NCBI GenBank assembly: GCA_047610385.1
Contig: JBLGAC010000002.1
Span: forward strand, 124,001-188,000
DNA: 64,000 bases
Reading direction: 5' to 3'
DNA from: JBOCEF01 sp047610385
GTDB taxonomy: Bacteria > Pseudomonadota > Alphaproteobacteria > Rhodobacterales > Rhodobacteraceae
A model generated the notes under the pieces. That model saw nothing but the letters and a program-made list of their open reading frames with translations, was not told the origin of the DNA and did no database searches. The position numbers were made by a program, and so were the translations under genes. The first letter of the stretch is position 1. Each line of letters starts with the position of its first letter. This document shows positions 53,659 through 62,280 of the stretch, piece by piece.

Positions 53659-54723
53659 ATGTTCGAAGATCTCGGTTTCTCCGGGTGGACGCCGCTGCAG
53701 GCGGCGGTGGTTCTGGGGCTGGCGCTGGGCTGCGCCTTTGGCACGCTGGCGCAGCGGTCGCGGTTCTGTCTGCGCCGCGCCATCGCGGGCGAAGACGCCG
53801 CAACCCGCCGCGGCGCGCTGGCGGTCTGGCTGGTTGCGCTCAGCGTTGCGACGCTGGGCGTGCAGGGCGCGGCGGCGATGGAATGGATCGATCTGGGGGA
53901 AACCCGGTTCGTGGTCGAAGATGTCGCGCTGACCTCGATCATCCTTGGTGGGCTGGTGTTTGGCGCGGGCATGGTGCTGTCACGGGGCTGCGCGTCGCGC
54001 CTGACGGTGCTGGCGGCGTCGGGCAACATGCGCGCGGCGGCTTGCGTGGTGGTGTTTGCCATCGCGGCGCATGCGACCATGAAGGGCGTGCTGAACGTCA
54101 TTCCCCAGGCATTTGCAGGTGGCGACACCGCGCTGGCCCCGACGCTGGATGCCGCGCTGGGCGTGTCGCCTTGGCTGATCGCGGGTGCGTTGGCCATCGT
54201 CGCCGCGCTGCTGGCGGTGCGGTCGGGCGCAAAGGTGTCCTCGTTGATCATGGGCGCGGCCATTGGTGCGCTGATCCCGCTGGGCTGGGTCGGCACCGGG
54301 CTGGTGCTGGCTGATGAATTTGACCCGATCGCGTTCGAATCGCTCGCCTTCACCCGTCCGGCGGCGGAGGCCCTGTTCTGGACCATCGCGGGCACGGCGA
54401 TCCCAGCGGGCTTTGGCGTCGGCTTTATGGGCGGCGTGCTGCTGGGTGCGCATCTGGCCGCGCGGGTCAATGGCGAAGTGCAGTTCGCCAGCTTCGACAC
54501 CCCCGGACAGACCGCGCGCTACATGACCGGCGCGCTGTTCATGGGCGTCGGCGGTGTGATGGCGGGCGGCTGCACGGTGGGCGCGGGCCTTGGGGGTGTG
54601 CCAACGCTGGGCCTTTCGGCGCTGGTCGCGCTGGGCGCAATCGTGCTTGGCGCTGCGGCGACCAATGGGGCGCTGGGGGTTCTGGGCCGCAGCACGGGCA
54701 TGGCGGGTGTTCCTGCCGAATAA
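53659..54723 (+). CDS. YeeE/YedE sulfur-compound transporter, first copy
   Basis: YeeE/YedE proteins move thiosulfate and related sulfur species across the inner membrane by way of conserved cysteines. The 354-residue protein has several hydrophobic helices and the family motifs in QRSRFCLRRAI (about 31-41), GMVLSRGCASRL and, in the second half, GGVMAGGCTVGAGLGG; each motif carries a cysteine expected in the pore. GGAAAGG lies before ATG 53659. No TusA-like sulfur carrier gene is beside it, unlike many YeeE loci. A hairpin follows the stop, and a second, different YeeE gene lies 178 bases on. Confidence 0.92.
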   Translation: MFEDLGFSGWTPLQAAVVLGLALGCAFGTLAQRSRFCLRRAIAGEDAATRRGALAVWLVALSVATLGVQGAAAMEWIDLGETRFVVEDVALTSIILGGLVFGAGMVLSRGCASRLTVLAASGNMRAAACVVVFAIAAHATMKGVLNVIPQAFAGGDTALAPTLDAALGVSPWLIAGALAIVAALLAVRSGAKVSSLIMGAAIGALIPLGWVGTGLVLADEFDPIAFESLAFTRPAAEALFWTIAGTAIPAGFGVGFMGGVLLGAHLAARVNGEVQFASFDTPGQTARYMTGALFMGVGGVMAGGCTVGAGLGGVPTLGLSALVALGAIVLGAAATNGALGVLGRSTGMAGVPAE

Positions 54724-54744
54724 CCGGCCCACACAGCTGATTTC

Positions 54745-54776
54745 AACGCCCGGATCGCCCCTGCGGTCCGGGCGTT
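54745..54776 (+). terminator. Terminator between the two YeeE/YedE genes
   Basis: A 10-base stem (AACGCCCGGA, 54745-54754, with 54767-54776) is followed by TTTT (54775-54778). It lies 21 bases after the first YeeE stop, so the two paralogues are probably separate transcription units. Confidence 0.75.
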
Positions 54777-54901
54777 TTGCATTTCGGTTTCGCATATGAC
54801 CTGCATCAAGGCGTGTGGCTCGGTGCCTCTGCTATCCCCGCCTTCGCACATACGCCCGCGCATAGACGCGCAGGAAGGTACGCGCGGGGGAGCAACACGG
54901 C

Positions 54902-55981
54902 ATGGATTTCGAACCGATGATCGAGACGCTGGGCGAACCTGGCACGGCGGCGCTCGGCGGGCTGGTCATTGGCGCGGTGTTCGGTGCCGCGGCGCAACGC
55001 TCGCAATTTTGCCTGCGGGCGGCGACGGTGGAATTCGCGTCCGGCAGGCTTGGCCCACGCATGGCGGTGTGGCTGCTGACGTTTTCCACCGCGCTGTTCT
55101 GGACCCATCTGCTGATCGCGCTTGAGCTTCTGGACCTGACCGAGGCGCGGATGCTGGCGCAGCCGGGCTCTATCTCTGGCGCGGTGATCGGTGGGTTGAT
55201 TTTTGGCTGTGGCATGGTGCTGGCGCGGGGCTGTTCGGGGCGGCTGCTGGTGCTGTCGGCGACCGGGAATCTGCGCGCGCTGCTGGCAGGGCTGGTCTTT
55301 GCCGTCACCGCGCAGATGAGCCTTCGTGGCGCGCTCGCCCCCGTACGGGAATATTTCGCGGGCCAGTGGATCACTGGGCCGACCAACATCGAAGTGTCCA
55401 CGGCGCTGGGCCTTGGGCCCCGGTTCGGGCTGGTGCTGGGCGCTGCCTTCGCGGTGGCCGCGCTGGTGATTGCGGCGCGCAGCAAGGTGTCGACGCTGAT
55501 GTTGTTCGCAGGGTCGGGCGTCGGGTTCTGCGTGGCGGCGGGCTGGTGGTTCACCCAGACCCTGTCCACGCAGACATTTGACCCGGTGCAGGTCGAAAGC
55601 CTGACTTTCTCTGGCCCCTCCGCCGACACGCTGATGTTTTTTCTGACCCCGGATGCGGGCCTCGATTTCGACGTTGGTCTGGTGCCGGGCGTGGTGATCG
55701 GCGCGTTTCTGGCGGCCCTGCTGGCCGGGGAATGGAAATGGCAGGGATTTGATCAGACCCACGGCATGCCGCGCTATCTGGTTGGTGCGGCGATGATGGG
55801 CATGGGCGCGATGCTGGCTGGGGGCTGTGCCATCGGCGCGGGCGTCACCGGGGTGTCCGCGTTGGCGCTGACCGCATGGATCGCGCTGACCTTCATGTGG
55901 ATCGGCGCGGTCGCCACGGACCGGCTGGTGGATCGTGGCCCTGCGGTGCGCGGTGCCCCGATGCCCGTACCCGCAAGCTGA
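54902..55981 (+). CDS. YeeE/YedE sulfur-compound transporter, second copy
   Basis: This 359-residue protein repeats the YeeE/YedE plan: AAQRSQFCLRAAT (about 30-42), CGMVLARGCSGRLLVLS and GAMLAGGCAIGAGVTG, with the three pore cysteines. It differs throughout from the upstream copy, so this is an old duplication or separate acquisition, not a recent tandem copy. GGGGGAG lies about 10 bases before ATG 54902. Having two members suggests transport of two sulfur compounds or a two-part channel; YeeE-family transporters in other bacteria can also occur as two adjacent half-size proteins, but both proteins here are full length. Confidence 0.92.
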   Translation: MDFEPMIETLGEPGTAALGGLVIGAVFGAAAQRSQFCLRAATVEFASGRLGPRMAVWLLTFSTALFWTHLLIALELLDLTEARMLAQPGSISGAVIGGLIFGCGMVLARGCSGRLLVLSATGNLRALLAGLVFAVTAQMSLRGALAPVREYFAGQWITGPTNIEVSTALGLGPRFGLVLGAAFAVAALVIAARSKVSTLMLFAGSGVGFCVAAGWWFTQTLSTQTFDPVQVESLTFSGPSADTLMFFLTPDAGLDFDVGLVPGVVIGAFLAALLAGEWKWQGFDQTHGMPRYLVGAAMMGMGAMLAGGCAIGAGVTGVSALALTAWIALTFMWIGAVATDRLVDRGPAVRGAPMPVPAS

Positions 55982-56160
55982 AAGATCGCGGCGCCGCCCC
56001 TTGGTGCCGCCCCAAGATGGCGCACGCCCGAATGGGCCGTGCGCCTCCCGCACCGGTTCATCGCCCCTTGGGAGGGGGAGCGCATCGAACCGGCGCGGCG
56101 ACATGCGCATATGCGCCGCGCGCGCCCTCTGCCACCATTCGCGGCGAAGGAGACGCCGCC

Positions 56161-57021
56161 ATGATCCGCACACTCGCCGTCCTGCTCGCCCTTGCTGCTC
56201 CCGCCGCAGCGCAAGGCCTGCCCCCGTTCGCCGCCTTTGATGGGGCAAGCGCGCCGTTCCTGTCGGACCCCCATGATCTGACCATCGGCCCTGACGGGCG
56301 GCTTTACGTCGCTGACAAACTGGCGGGCCGGGTCGCGATCCTTGATCCTGAGACATTGGTGCTGGTCGGCGCATTCGGCGGAGGCGCGCTGCCGGGGGTG
56401 CGCGACGTGTCCTTCACCCCGGATGGATTGGCGGCGGTGGCGGTTTCGGGCCTCGGGCAGGTGCTGGTGTTCGACATCGCCCAAGACCCGCCCGTCCTGG
56501 TCCGCACACTGGCGGCGCCGGGGACTGAGGGCGTGCTGGCCCATTCCAACGGCCGCATCTACGCGATGATCGGTGCCGCCTGTTCCATCGGCGCGTATGA
56601 TGCTGAGGATCTAGTCGCCGCAATTCGCATCCCTTGCGGTGGCCATGATCTGGCCGAAGGGCTGGATGGGTCCATCTGGGTTCCCGATCTGCGCGGCGGG
56701 CGGGTGCTGCGGTTCTCGCCCGAATTGGACTATCTCGGCTGGGTTGGTGGGCCGGAGGCAGGGCTGATCGGCCCGCGCTACCTGACGATGGATTCGGCCG
56801 GGCGGCTGGCGGTCGCCGATCAGGACGGCCACCGCATCGTGCTGATCGACCCGGAGGGCGGGCCCAATGGCGCAGTGATCGGCGCGATTGGCACGGGCAT
56901 GCCGGGGATGGGGCCGGGGCTGTTCGACGACCCCGAAGGTGCCGCGTCGGCAGGTGCGCGCTATTGGTTCGCAGACAGCGACAATAACCGCGTGGTGCGC
57001 TACGCCATCGTCGGTTACTGA
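56161..57021 (+). CDS. Secreted NHL-type beta-propeller protein
   Basis: The 286-residue product starts with a signal peptide (MIRTLAVLLALAAPAAAQG) and then repeats NHL/SMP-30-like blades: PHDLTIGPDGRLYVADKLAGRV, GHDLAEGLDGSIWVPDLRGGRV, PRYLTMDSAGRLAVADQDGHRI and a last YWFADSDNNRVVRY. Such propellers act as periplasmic binding scaffolds or, rarely, as lactonases. No catalytic metal-site set is obvious. The longer open frame upstream lacks a signal peptide and runs in unlike sequence, so ATG 56161 (AAGGAGA upstream) is the better start. It is 179 bases after the second YeeE gene and may be co-transcribed. Confidence 0.85.
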   Translation: MIRTLAVLLALAAPAAAQGLPPFAAFDGASAPFLSDPHDLTIGPDGRLYVADKLAGRVAILDPETLVLVGAFGGGALPGVRDVSFTPDGLAAVAVSGLGQVLVFDIAQDPPVLVRTLAAPGTEGVLAHSNGRIYAMIGAACSIGAYDAEDLVAAIRIPCGGHDLAEGLDGSIWVPDLRGGRVLRFSPELDYLGWVGGPEAGLIGPRYLTMDSAGRLAVADQDGHRIVLIDPEGGPNGAVIGAIGTGMPGMGPGLFDDPEGAASAGARYWFADSDNNRVVRYAIVGY

Positions 57022-57050
57022 CCCCCCGCACCAACGCCGGGATGGCGCGC

Positions 57051-57069
57051 GCGGCCCGGCGCGGGCCGC
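57051..57069. terminator. Short GC-rich hairpin between convergent genes
   Basis: An 8-base stem (GCGGCCCG with CGGGCCGC) and 3-base loop lie between the stops of the beta-propeller gene and the GMC oxidoreductase gene. There is no T run, so its role as terminator is only likely from position. Confidence 0.4.
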
Positions 57070-57121
57070 TCGCGCGAAGGGGGCTCAATGCCCCCGAGCG
57101 CGACACGCGGCGCCGCTGGTG

Positions 57122-58738
57122 TCAGGCGCGCGCGTCTTCCAAGATCATATCCGCCGCCTTTTCTGCGATCATCAGCGTGGGCGAATTGGTGTTGCCGCTG
57201 GTGATGCTCGGCATCACAGACGCATCGACCACCCGCACGCCATCCACCCCGCGCAGACGCAGGCGCGGATCGACGCCTGACGCGTCATCCGGGCCCATGC
57301 GGACGGTGCCGACAGGGTGAAAGATGGTGGACCCGATCGTGCCCGCCGCCTGGACAAGCTCTGCCTCAGTCTGGGCATCCATGCCGGGTTTGAATTCTTC
57401 GGGCGCGTGGGGGGCCAGCGCCGCCTGCGCCATCACATTGCGGGTAAAGCTGATTGCGCGCGCCGCCACCGCCCGGTCACCGGGCGTCGACAGATAGTTC
57501 GGTGCGATTCTGGGGTGGTCGGTGAAATTGGGGGACGTGATCTGAACACTGCCGCGACTTTCAGGCCGCAGATGGCACACTGACATGGTCACGGCGGAAA
57601 AATCATGCAGATCGCCGCCGAACGCCTCAAGCGTCAAAGGCTGCACATGATATTCCAGATCCGGCGACGCGACGGCCTCTGAGGACCGCACGAACGCGGC
57701 AAGCTGGCTTGGTGCCATCGCCATCGGGCCTGACCGTTTCAGCGCGTATTCCGCGGCGATCTTGGCCTTGCCCCACAGGCTGCCGACCATGGTGTTCAGC
57801 GTTTTGGCGTTGGACACCTTGTAGGCGCAGCGGATCTGCAGATGGTCTTGCAAATTGGCCCCAATGGCGGCGCGGTCGGCCACCACGTCAATGCCGTGGT
57901 CTTGCAACAAGGCCCCCGGCCCAACCCCCGACAGCTGCAACAGCTGCGGTGTGCCGATGGCGCCTGAGGCCACGATCACCTCGCGCCGCGCGCGCCCGGT
58001 GGTGAACCCGTGCTGGTCCTTCCAACGCACCCCGGTGCAGCGCCGCCCGTCAAACAGCAGCTTTTCGGCGTGCGCATGGGTGGCGATGGTCAGGTTCGCG
58101 CGGTGGCGCGCGGGCCGCAGATAGGCCTTGGAGGTGTTCCACCGCCAGCCCTTGTTCTGGTTCACGTCGAAATAGCCGACGCCCAGATTGTCGCCGGTGT
58201 TGAAATCGGGGGTTTTCGGCACCCCCGCCTGTTCGAACGCGTCCATGATCCGGTCGAGGATGTCCCATTTCAGGCGCTGCTTCTGCACCTTCCATTCACC
58301 GCCCGCGCCGTGCATCTCACCTGCGCCGCGCCAGTTGTCCTCAGACTTCGTGAAATAGGGCAGCACGTCATCCCAGCCCCAACCGGTATTGCCCATCTGG
58401 CGCCAGCCGTCGTAATCTGCCGACTGACCGCGCAGATAAAGCATGCCATTGATGGATGAACACCCGCCCAGCACCCGCCCGCGTGGGTACAGCAATTGCC
58501 GCCCGTTCAGCCCGGCCTCTGGCGCGGTTTTAAAGCCCCAGTCGGCCTTGGGATTGCCGATGCAGTAAAGGTATCCAACCGGGATGTGGAACCAGATCCA
58601 ACGGTCCTCGCCCCCCGCTTCGAGCAACAGGACCCGGTTGGCGGGATCGGCGGAAAGCCGGTTCGCCAACGTGCAGCCCGCCGTGCCTGCGCCCACGATG
58701 ATGTAATCAAATTCGCCTGCGTCGCGCGCGTCGGTCAT
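57122..58738 (-). CDS. GMC family FAD-dependent oxidoreductase (choline dehydrogenase-like)
   Basis: GMC enzymes oxidise alcohols with FAD. The 538-residue protein has the FAD motif YIIVGAGTAGCTLANRLS (about 12-29), the GMC signature GRVLGGCSSINGMLYLRGQ, a second GMC motif around EVIVASGAIGTPQLLQLSG, and a C-terminal active-site region HPVGTVRMG with NTNSPTLMIAEKAAD. The start at ATG 58738 has GAGAGGA upstream. No betaine aldehyde dehydrogenase or betI gene lies beside it, so it is better called a choline dehydrogenase-like alcohol dehydrogenase than BetA. It is convergent with the beta-propeller gene. Confidence 0.93.
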   Translation of the reverse strand: MTDARDAGEFDYIIVGAGTAGCTLANRLSADPANRVLLLEAGGEDRWIWFHIPVGYLYCIGNPKADWGFKTAPEAGLNGRQLLYPRGRVLGGCSSINGMLYLRGQSADYDGWRQMGNTGWGWDDVLPYFTKSEDNWRGAGEMHGAGGEWKVQKQRLKWDILDRIMDAFEQAGVPKTPDFNTGDNLGVGYFDVNQNKGWRWNTSKAYLRPARHRANLTIATHAHAEKLLFDGRRCTGVRWKDQHGFTTGRARREVIVASGAIGTPQLLQLSGVGPGALLQDHGIDVVADRAAIGANLQDHLQIRCAYKVSNAKTLNTMVGSLWGKAKIAAEYALKRSGPMAMAPSQLAAFVRSSEAVASPDLEYHVQPLTLEAFGGDLHDFSAVTMSVCHLRPESRGSVQITSPNFTDHPRIAPNYLSTPGDRAVAARAISFTRNVMAQAALAPHAPEEFKPGMDAQTEAELVQAAGTIGSTIFHPVGTVRMGPDDASGVDPRLRLRGVDGVRVVDASVMPSITSGNTNSPTLMIAEKAADMILEDARA

Positions 58739-58919
58739 GACGGATCCTCTCCCGGTTTGGACCACCGAAGCGCGAAGCGGGGCGCGGCGTCAAGCGGGCC
58801 GCGTGCGCCGGGTGTGCCGTGCGTGGGGTGAATTTGGCCCAAGTGCTTGGCGTCATTGAGTGTCGCTGTGCGCAAACACCCATGTGGTTCCGCGAAACCG
58901 CCCATGCGCCGTGCATGGT

Positions 58920-60257
58920 TCACCCCGCCAGACGGGCAACAGTGGCAGCGGCGGCGCGGGTCGTGGCCCGCAGATCAACGGTGACCATGCGCCCGCCCTC
59001 CACCACCATGCGGCCTTCGACCACCAGATCGCGCACTCGGTGCGGCCCGCACAGTATCAGTGCCGCGACCGGATCCCACGCGCCCGCGGTGGCGATGCTG
59101 GTCATGTCCCAGACCGCAAAATCGGCGCGCATGCCCACGGCCAGCGCGCCGACATCCCTGCGCCCCAGCGTGGCCGCGCCGCCGATGGTCGCGATTTCCA
59201 AAGCCTCACGCGCGCTCATGGCATCTGCGCCCAGGGTGACGCGCTGCAAAAGCATGGCTTGGCGCGCCTCGCCCAACACATGCGCCGCGTCGTTGGAGGC
59301 GCTGCCATCCACCCCCAATCCCACCTTCACGCCCGCATCGCGCATTGCGCGCACCGGCGCGACGCCAGACCCGAGGCGGCAGTTGGAGCACGGGCAATGC
59401 GCAACCCCGGTCCCGGTGCGCGCGAACAAATCAATCTCTGCCACGTCCAGCTTCACGCAATGGGCATGCCAGACGTCATCGCCGGTCCAGCCGAGGCTTT
59501 CGGCGTATTCGCCGGGGCGGCAGCCGAAATTGGCCAGTGAATAGGCGATGTCCTCGTCGTTCTCAGCCAGATGCGTGTGCAGCATCACGCCCTTTTCGCG
59601 GGCTAGAATGGCGGCGTCGCGCATCAGTTCGCGCGATACGGAAAATGGGGAACACGGCGCAAAGCCGATCCGGGTCATGGCGCCGTCTGCGGGGTCGTGG
59701 AACGTATCGGCCACACGGGCGCAATCGCGCAGGATCGCCGCCTCGTCTTCGACCAGCGCGTCGGGCGGCAGGCCGCCTTTGCTTTCACCGATGCTCATGG
59801 ATCCGCGGGTGGCGTGGAACCGCAGGCCAACATCGCGGGCGGCATGGATGGTGTCGTCCAGCGTTGATCCGTTGGGGAACAGATACAGATGGTCCGAAGA
59901 TGTCGTGCACCCCGACAGCGCCAGTTCGGCCAGCCCCAGCGTTGTCGACAGCGCCATGTCGCCGGGCGTCATGCGCGCCCAGATCGGATAGAGCGTGCGC
60001 AGCCACCCGAACAGCAGCGCGTCCTGCCCGCCGGGCACCGCGCGCGTCAGGGTCTGGAACAGGTGGTGATGGGTGTTGACCAGCCCCGGCGTCACCACGC
60101 AGCCGCGCGCGTCGATGGTGCGGTCGGCGGCGGGCAGATCGGTCCCCACGGCCTCAATCACGCCATCCCTTGCGAACAGGCCTCCGCCCGGAATTTCCCG
60201 GCGCGCGCCGTCCATGGTCACCAGAACATCGGCATTGCGGATCGCAAGGGTGGTCAT
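58920..60257 (-). CDS. Amidohydrolase, 8-oxoguanine deaminase-like
   Basis: From ATG 60257 (AAGGAG 8 bases upstream) the protein has 445 residues. It is a metal-dependent amidohydrolase of the cytosine deaminase/TrzN branch: NTHHHLFQTLTRAVPG (metal-binding H63 and H65), HTHLAENDED, a HCVKLD histidine and the catalytic aspartate in GLGVDGSASND. The GFAPCSPFSVSRELMRDAA segment and length fit 8-oxoguanine deaminase, which converts 8-oxoguanine to urate. Position at the end of a purine-degradation operon supports this over triazine hydrolases such as AtzB, but guanine or another purine as substrate is possible. A hairpin separates it from the permease. Confidence 0.88.
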   Translation of the reverse strand: MTTLAIRNADVLVTMDGARREIPGGGLFARDGVIEAVGTDLPAADRTIDARGCVVTPGLVNTHHHLFQTLTRAVPGGQDALLFGWLRTLYPIWARMTPGDMALSTTLGLAELALSGCTTSSDHLYLFPNGSTLDDTIHAARDVGLRFHATRGSMSIGESKGGLPPDALVEDEAAILRDCARVADTFHDPADGAMTRIGFAPCSPFSVSRELMRDAAILAREKGVMLHTHLAENDEDIAYSLANFGCRPGEYAESLGWTGDDVWHAHCVKLDVAEIDLFARTGTGVAHCPCSNCRLGSGVAPVRAMRDAGVKVGLGVDGSASNDAAHVLGEARQAMLLQRVTLGADAMSAREALEIATIGGAATLGRRDVGALAVGMRADFAVWDMTSIATAGAWDPVAALILCGPHRVRDLVVEGRMVVEGGRMVTVDLRATTRAAAATVARLAG

Positions 60258-60281
60258 CGCGCAGCTCCTTTTCAATAATAA

Positions 60282-60305
60282 GGGCGGGCCGATCAAAGCC
60301 CGCCC
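60282..60305 (-). terminator. Hairpin between the permease and deaminase genes
   Basis: GGGCGGGC (60282-60289) pairs with GCCCGCCC (60298-60305) around an 8-base loop. Read on the minus strand the stem is followed by a TTATTATT stretch, so it can act as a terminator or attenuator 25 bases after the permease stop and just before the deaminase ribosome site. Confidence 0.65.
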
Positions 60306-60329
60306 CCAGATTGCCGCCCGGTGAGGGCC

Positions 60330-61730
60330 TTAGTCGTTGCGGTGGCCGGACATGCCGCCAGAGATTTCCTCAGTCTGATCGCCAGCCACTTCGTCGGGCA
60401 ACACAAGGTTGAGGATGATGGCAATGAACGCAGCAGGCAGCAGGCCAGAGGTCATCAGCACCTTGGCGGTCTGCGGCAGATGCTGCAACGCGCCCGGTTC
60501 AAGCTGCAGGCCCAGACCAACCGACAGCGCGATGGCAAAGATCACCATGTTGCGCCGGTTCCAGTCCACATCCGCCAGCATTGAGACGCCCGCCGCCGCG
60601 ACCATGCCAAACATCACGATCACACCGCCGCCCAGCACTTGGATCGGCACCGTGGAAATCGCCGCCCCGACCTTGGGGATCAGCCCGCAGATGATCAGGA
60701 AGATCGCGCCGATGGTGACGACATGGCGGCTCATGACCCCGGTCATGGCGATCAGGCCGACATTCTGGCTGAATGACGTGTTCGGCAATGCGCCGAACGC
60801 ACCGGCGATGGCGGTGCCCAGGCCGTCGGCATAGGTGGCGCCTTTGAGCTCAGCCTCAGTTGCCTCACGCCCCGCGCCGCCTTTGCAGATGCCGGACACA
60901 TCGCCAACCGTTTCAATGGCCGAAATCACGCCCATCAGGCAGAATCCGAGGATCGCGGCAAAGGTGAATTCCACCCCAAACGCAAAGGGCTTGGGGGCGG
61001 CAAAGACCGCAGCGCGTTCAATGTTGCCAAAGTTCACCATGCCCATGGCCATGGCCACCAGATACCCGGCGATCAGCCCCAGCAGCACTGCGGCCAGCGA
61101 TACGAGGCCCCTTGTGAAGAATTTCAGCCCCAGCGTGACCACGATCACCACCAGCGCCACGGACCAGTTCTGCAAGCTGCCATATTCGGGTTTGCCGATC
61201 ATCGGAACCCCTCCCGCAGCGTATTGAATGCCAACCTTGACCAGCGCCAGCCCGATCATCAGCACCACCAGCCCGGTGACCAAAGGCGGCAGCGCAAAAC
61301 GGATTTTGCCGATCACGGTCCCGAGGCACATGTGGAACAGGCCTCCGATCAGAACGCCGCCCATCAGCACCGCCATGGCGTCAACGCCCTTGCCGGCAAC
61401 CAGCGGGATCATGATCGGCAGGAATGCAAATGACGTGCCCTGCACGATCGGCAATTTCGCGCCAATCGGTCCGATGCCGATGGTCTGGATCAAGGTGGCG
61501 ACGCCAGCGAACAGCATCGACATCTGGATCATGTAGATCAGCCAGGGAAAGTCGGGCGAATTTGACCCAAAGCCAAACCCCGCCGCCCCCGCGACAATGA
61601 TCGCCGGGGTGACGTTCGACACAAACATGGCCAGCACATGCTGGATGCCCAGCGGAATGGCCTTGGCCAATGGCGGCGTGTAATTGGGGTCGCGCAGCTG
61701 TGCGGGCGTTCCGATGGAGGCGTCTGCCAT
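60330..61730 (-). CDS. NCS2 family uracil/xanthine permease
   Basis: NCS2 permeases import purines or pyrimidines with protons or sodium. The 466-residue protein from ATG 61730 has the NCS2 plan: LGIQHVLAMFVSNVTPAIIV near the N terminus, about fourteen hydrophobic segments, and the conserved substrate-site motif NTSFSQNVGLIAMTGVMSR. Neighbouring purine genes make xanthine or urate the likely substrate; the QNVG motif occurs in xanthine and urate carriers as well as others. GAGGG lies about 9 bases before the start. It sits 61 bases after allA. Confidence 0.93.
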   Translation of the reverse strand: MADASIGTPAQLRDPNYTPPLAKAIPLGIQHVLAMFVSNVTPAIIVAGAAGFGFGSNSPDFPWLIYMIQMSMLFAGVATLIQTIGIGPIGAKLPIVQGTSFAFLPIMIPLVAGKGVDAMAVLMGGVLIGGLFHMCLGTVIGKIRFALPPLVTGLVVLMIGLALVKVGIQYAAGGVPMIGKPEYGSLQNWSVALVVIVVTLGLKFFTRGLVSLAAVLLGLIAGYLVAMAMGMVNFGNIERAAVFAAPKPFAFGVEFTFAAILGFCLMGVISAIETVGDVSGICKGGAGREATEAELKGATYADGLGTAIAGAFGALPNTSFSQNVGLIAMTGVMSRHVVTIGAIFLIICGLIPKVGAAISTVPIQVLGGGVIVMFGMVAAAGVSMLADVDWNRRNMVIFAIALSVGLGLQLEPGALQHLPQTAKVLMTSGLLPAAFIAIILNLVLPDEVAGDQTEEISGGMSGHRND

Positions 61731-61791
61731 GGTGTGTTCCCTCATGATCCTGTTGGTGCTGCGCGTCGGGTTGGTCCCGTCGTCGCTTGGG

Positions 61792-62280
61792 TTATGATCC
61801 CGCCACGATACGCCAAGGCGCATCGAAATGATGTTCTTCCAGATTGTTGCCGGGGCCTGCGCGATCGACGATCAGAAAATCGCCCGCCGCGTCCAAAGGC
61901 GTGACCGGCGCGTGCCAGACATTGGCGCGATAGTTCACGCCCTGATGCGGCGCGGTCAGAAACGCCACCGGGGCACCGGGGCGCCCGTTGTCATCGGGCG
62001 CCACGATCACGGCAAAGGGCCGATCGTGCAGCGGGATCCATGCCTGCGATCCCAGCGGATGACGCTCCAGCATCGGCAGGGTCAGGGGCAGGGCATAGGG
62101 GCGCGCGTGGCCGATCGATAGGATCACCTCGCCGCCCATCACCTGCGCCGTGGCCAGCGCATGGTGGCGGTCGCACATCCCCCCGTTGATCGGATGGGAC
62201 GGCGCGTCCCGGTCGATCACCTCACCAAACGGCGCGAAAGCGTCCCGGGTCAGGGCGCGCAGAGGGATGTCGCGGCTCAT
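61792..62280 (-). CDS. allA: Ureidoglycolate lyase
   Basis: AllA splits (S)-ureidoglycolate to glyoxylate and urea, the last step of allantoin use. The 162-residue protein begins IPLRALTRDAFAPFGEVID, contains ALPLTLPMLERHPLGSQAWIPL and PFAVIVAP, and ends with the conserved ANVWHAPVTPLDAAGDFLIVDR, all family features. Length is typical. Its ATG overlaps the allantoicase stop by four bases (ATGA), so the two enzymes of consecutive steps are coupled. Confidence 0.95.
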   Translation of the reverse strand: MSRDIPLRALTRDAFAPFGEVIDRDAPSHPINGGMCDRHHALATAQVMGGEVILSIGHARPYALPLTLPMLERHPLGSQAWIPLHDRPFAVIVAPDDNGRPGAPVAFLTAPHQGVNYRANVWHAPVTPLDAAGDFLIVDRAGPGNNLEEHHFDAPWRIVAGS

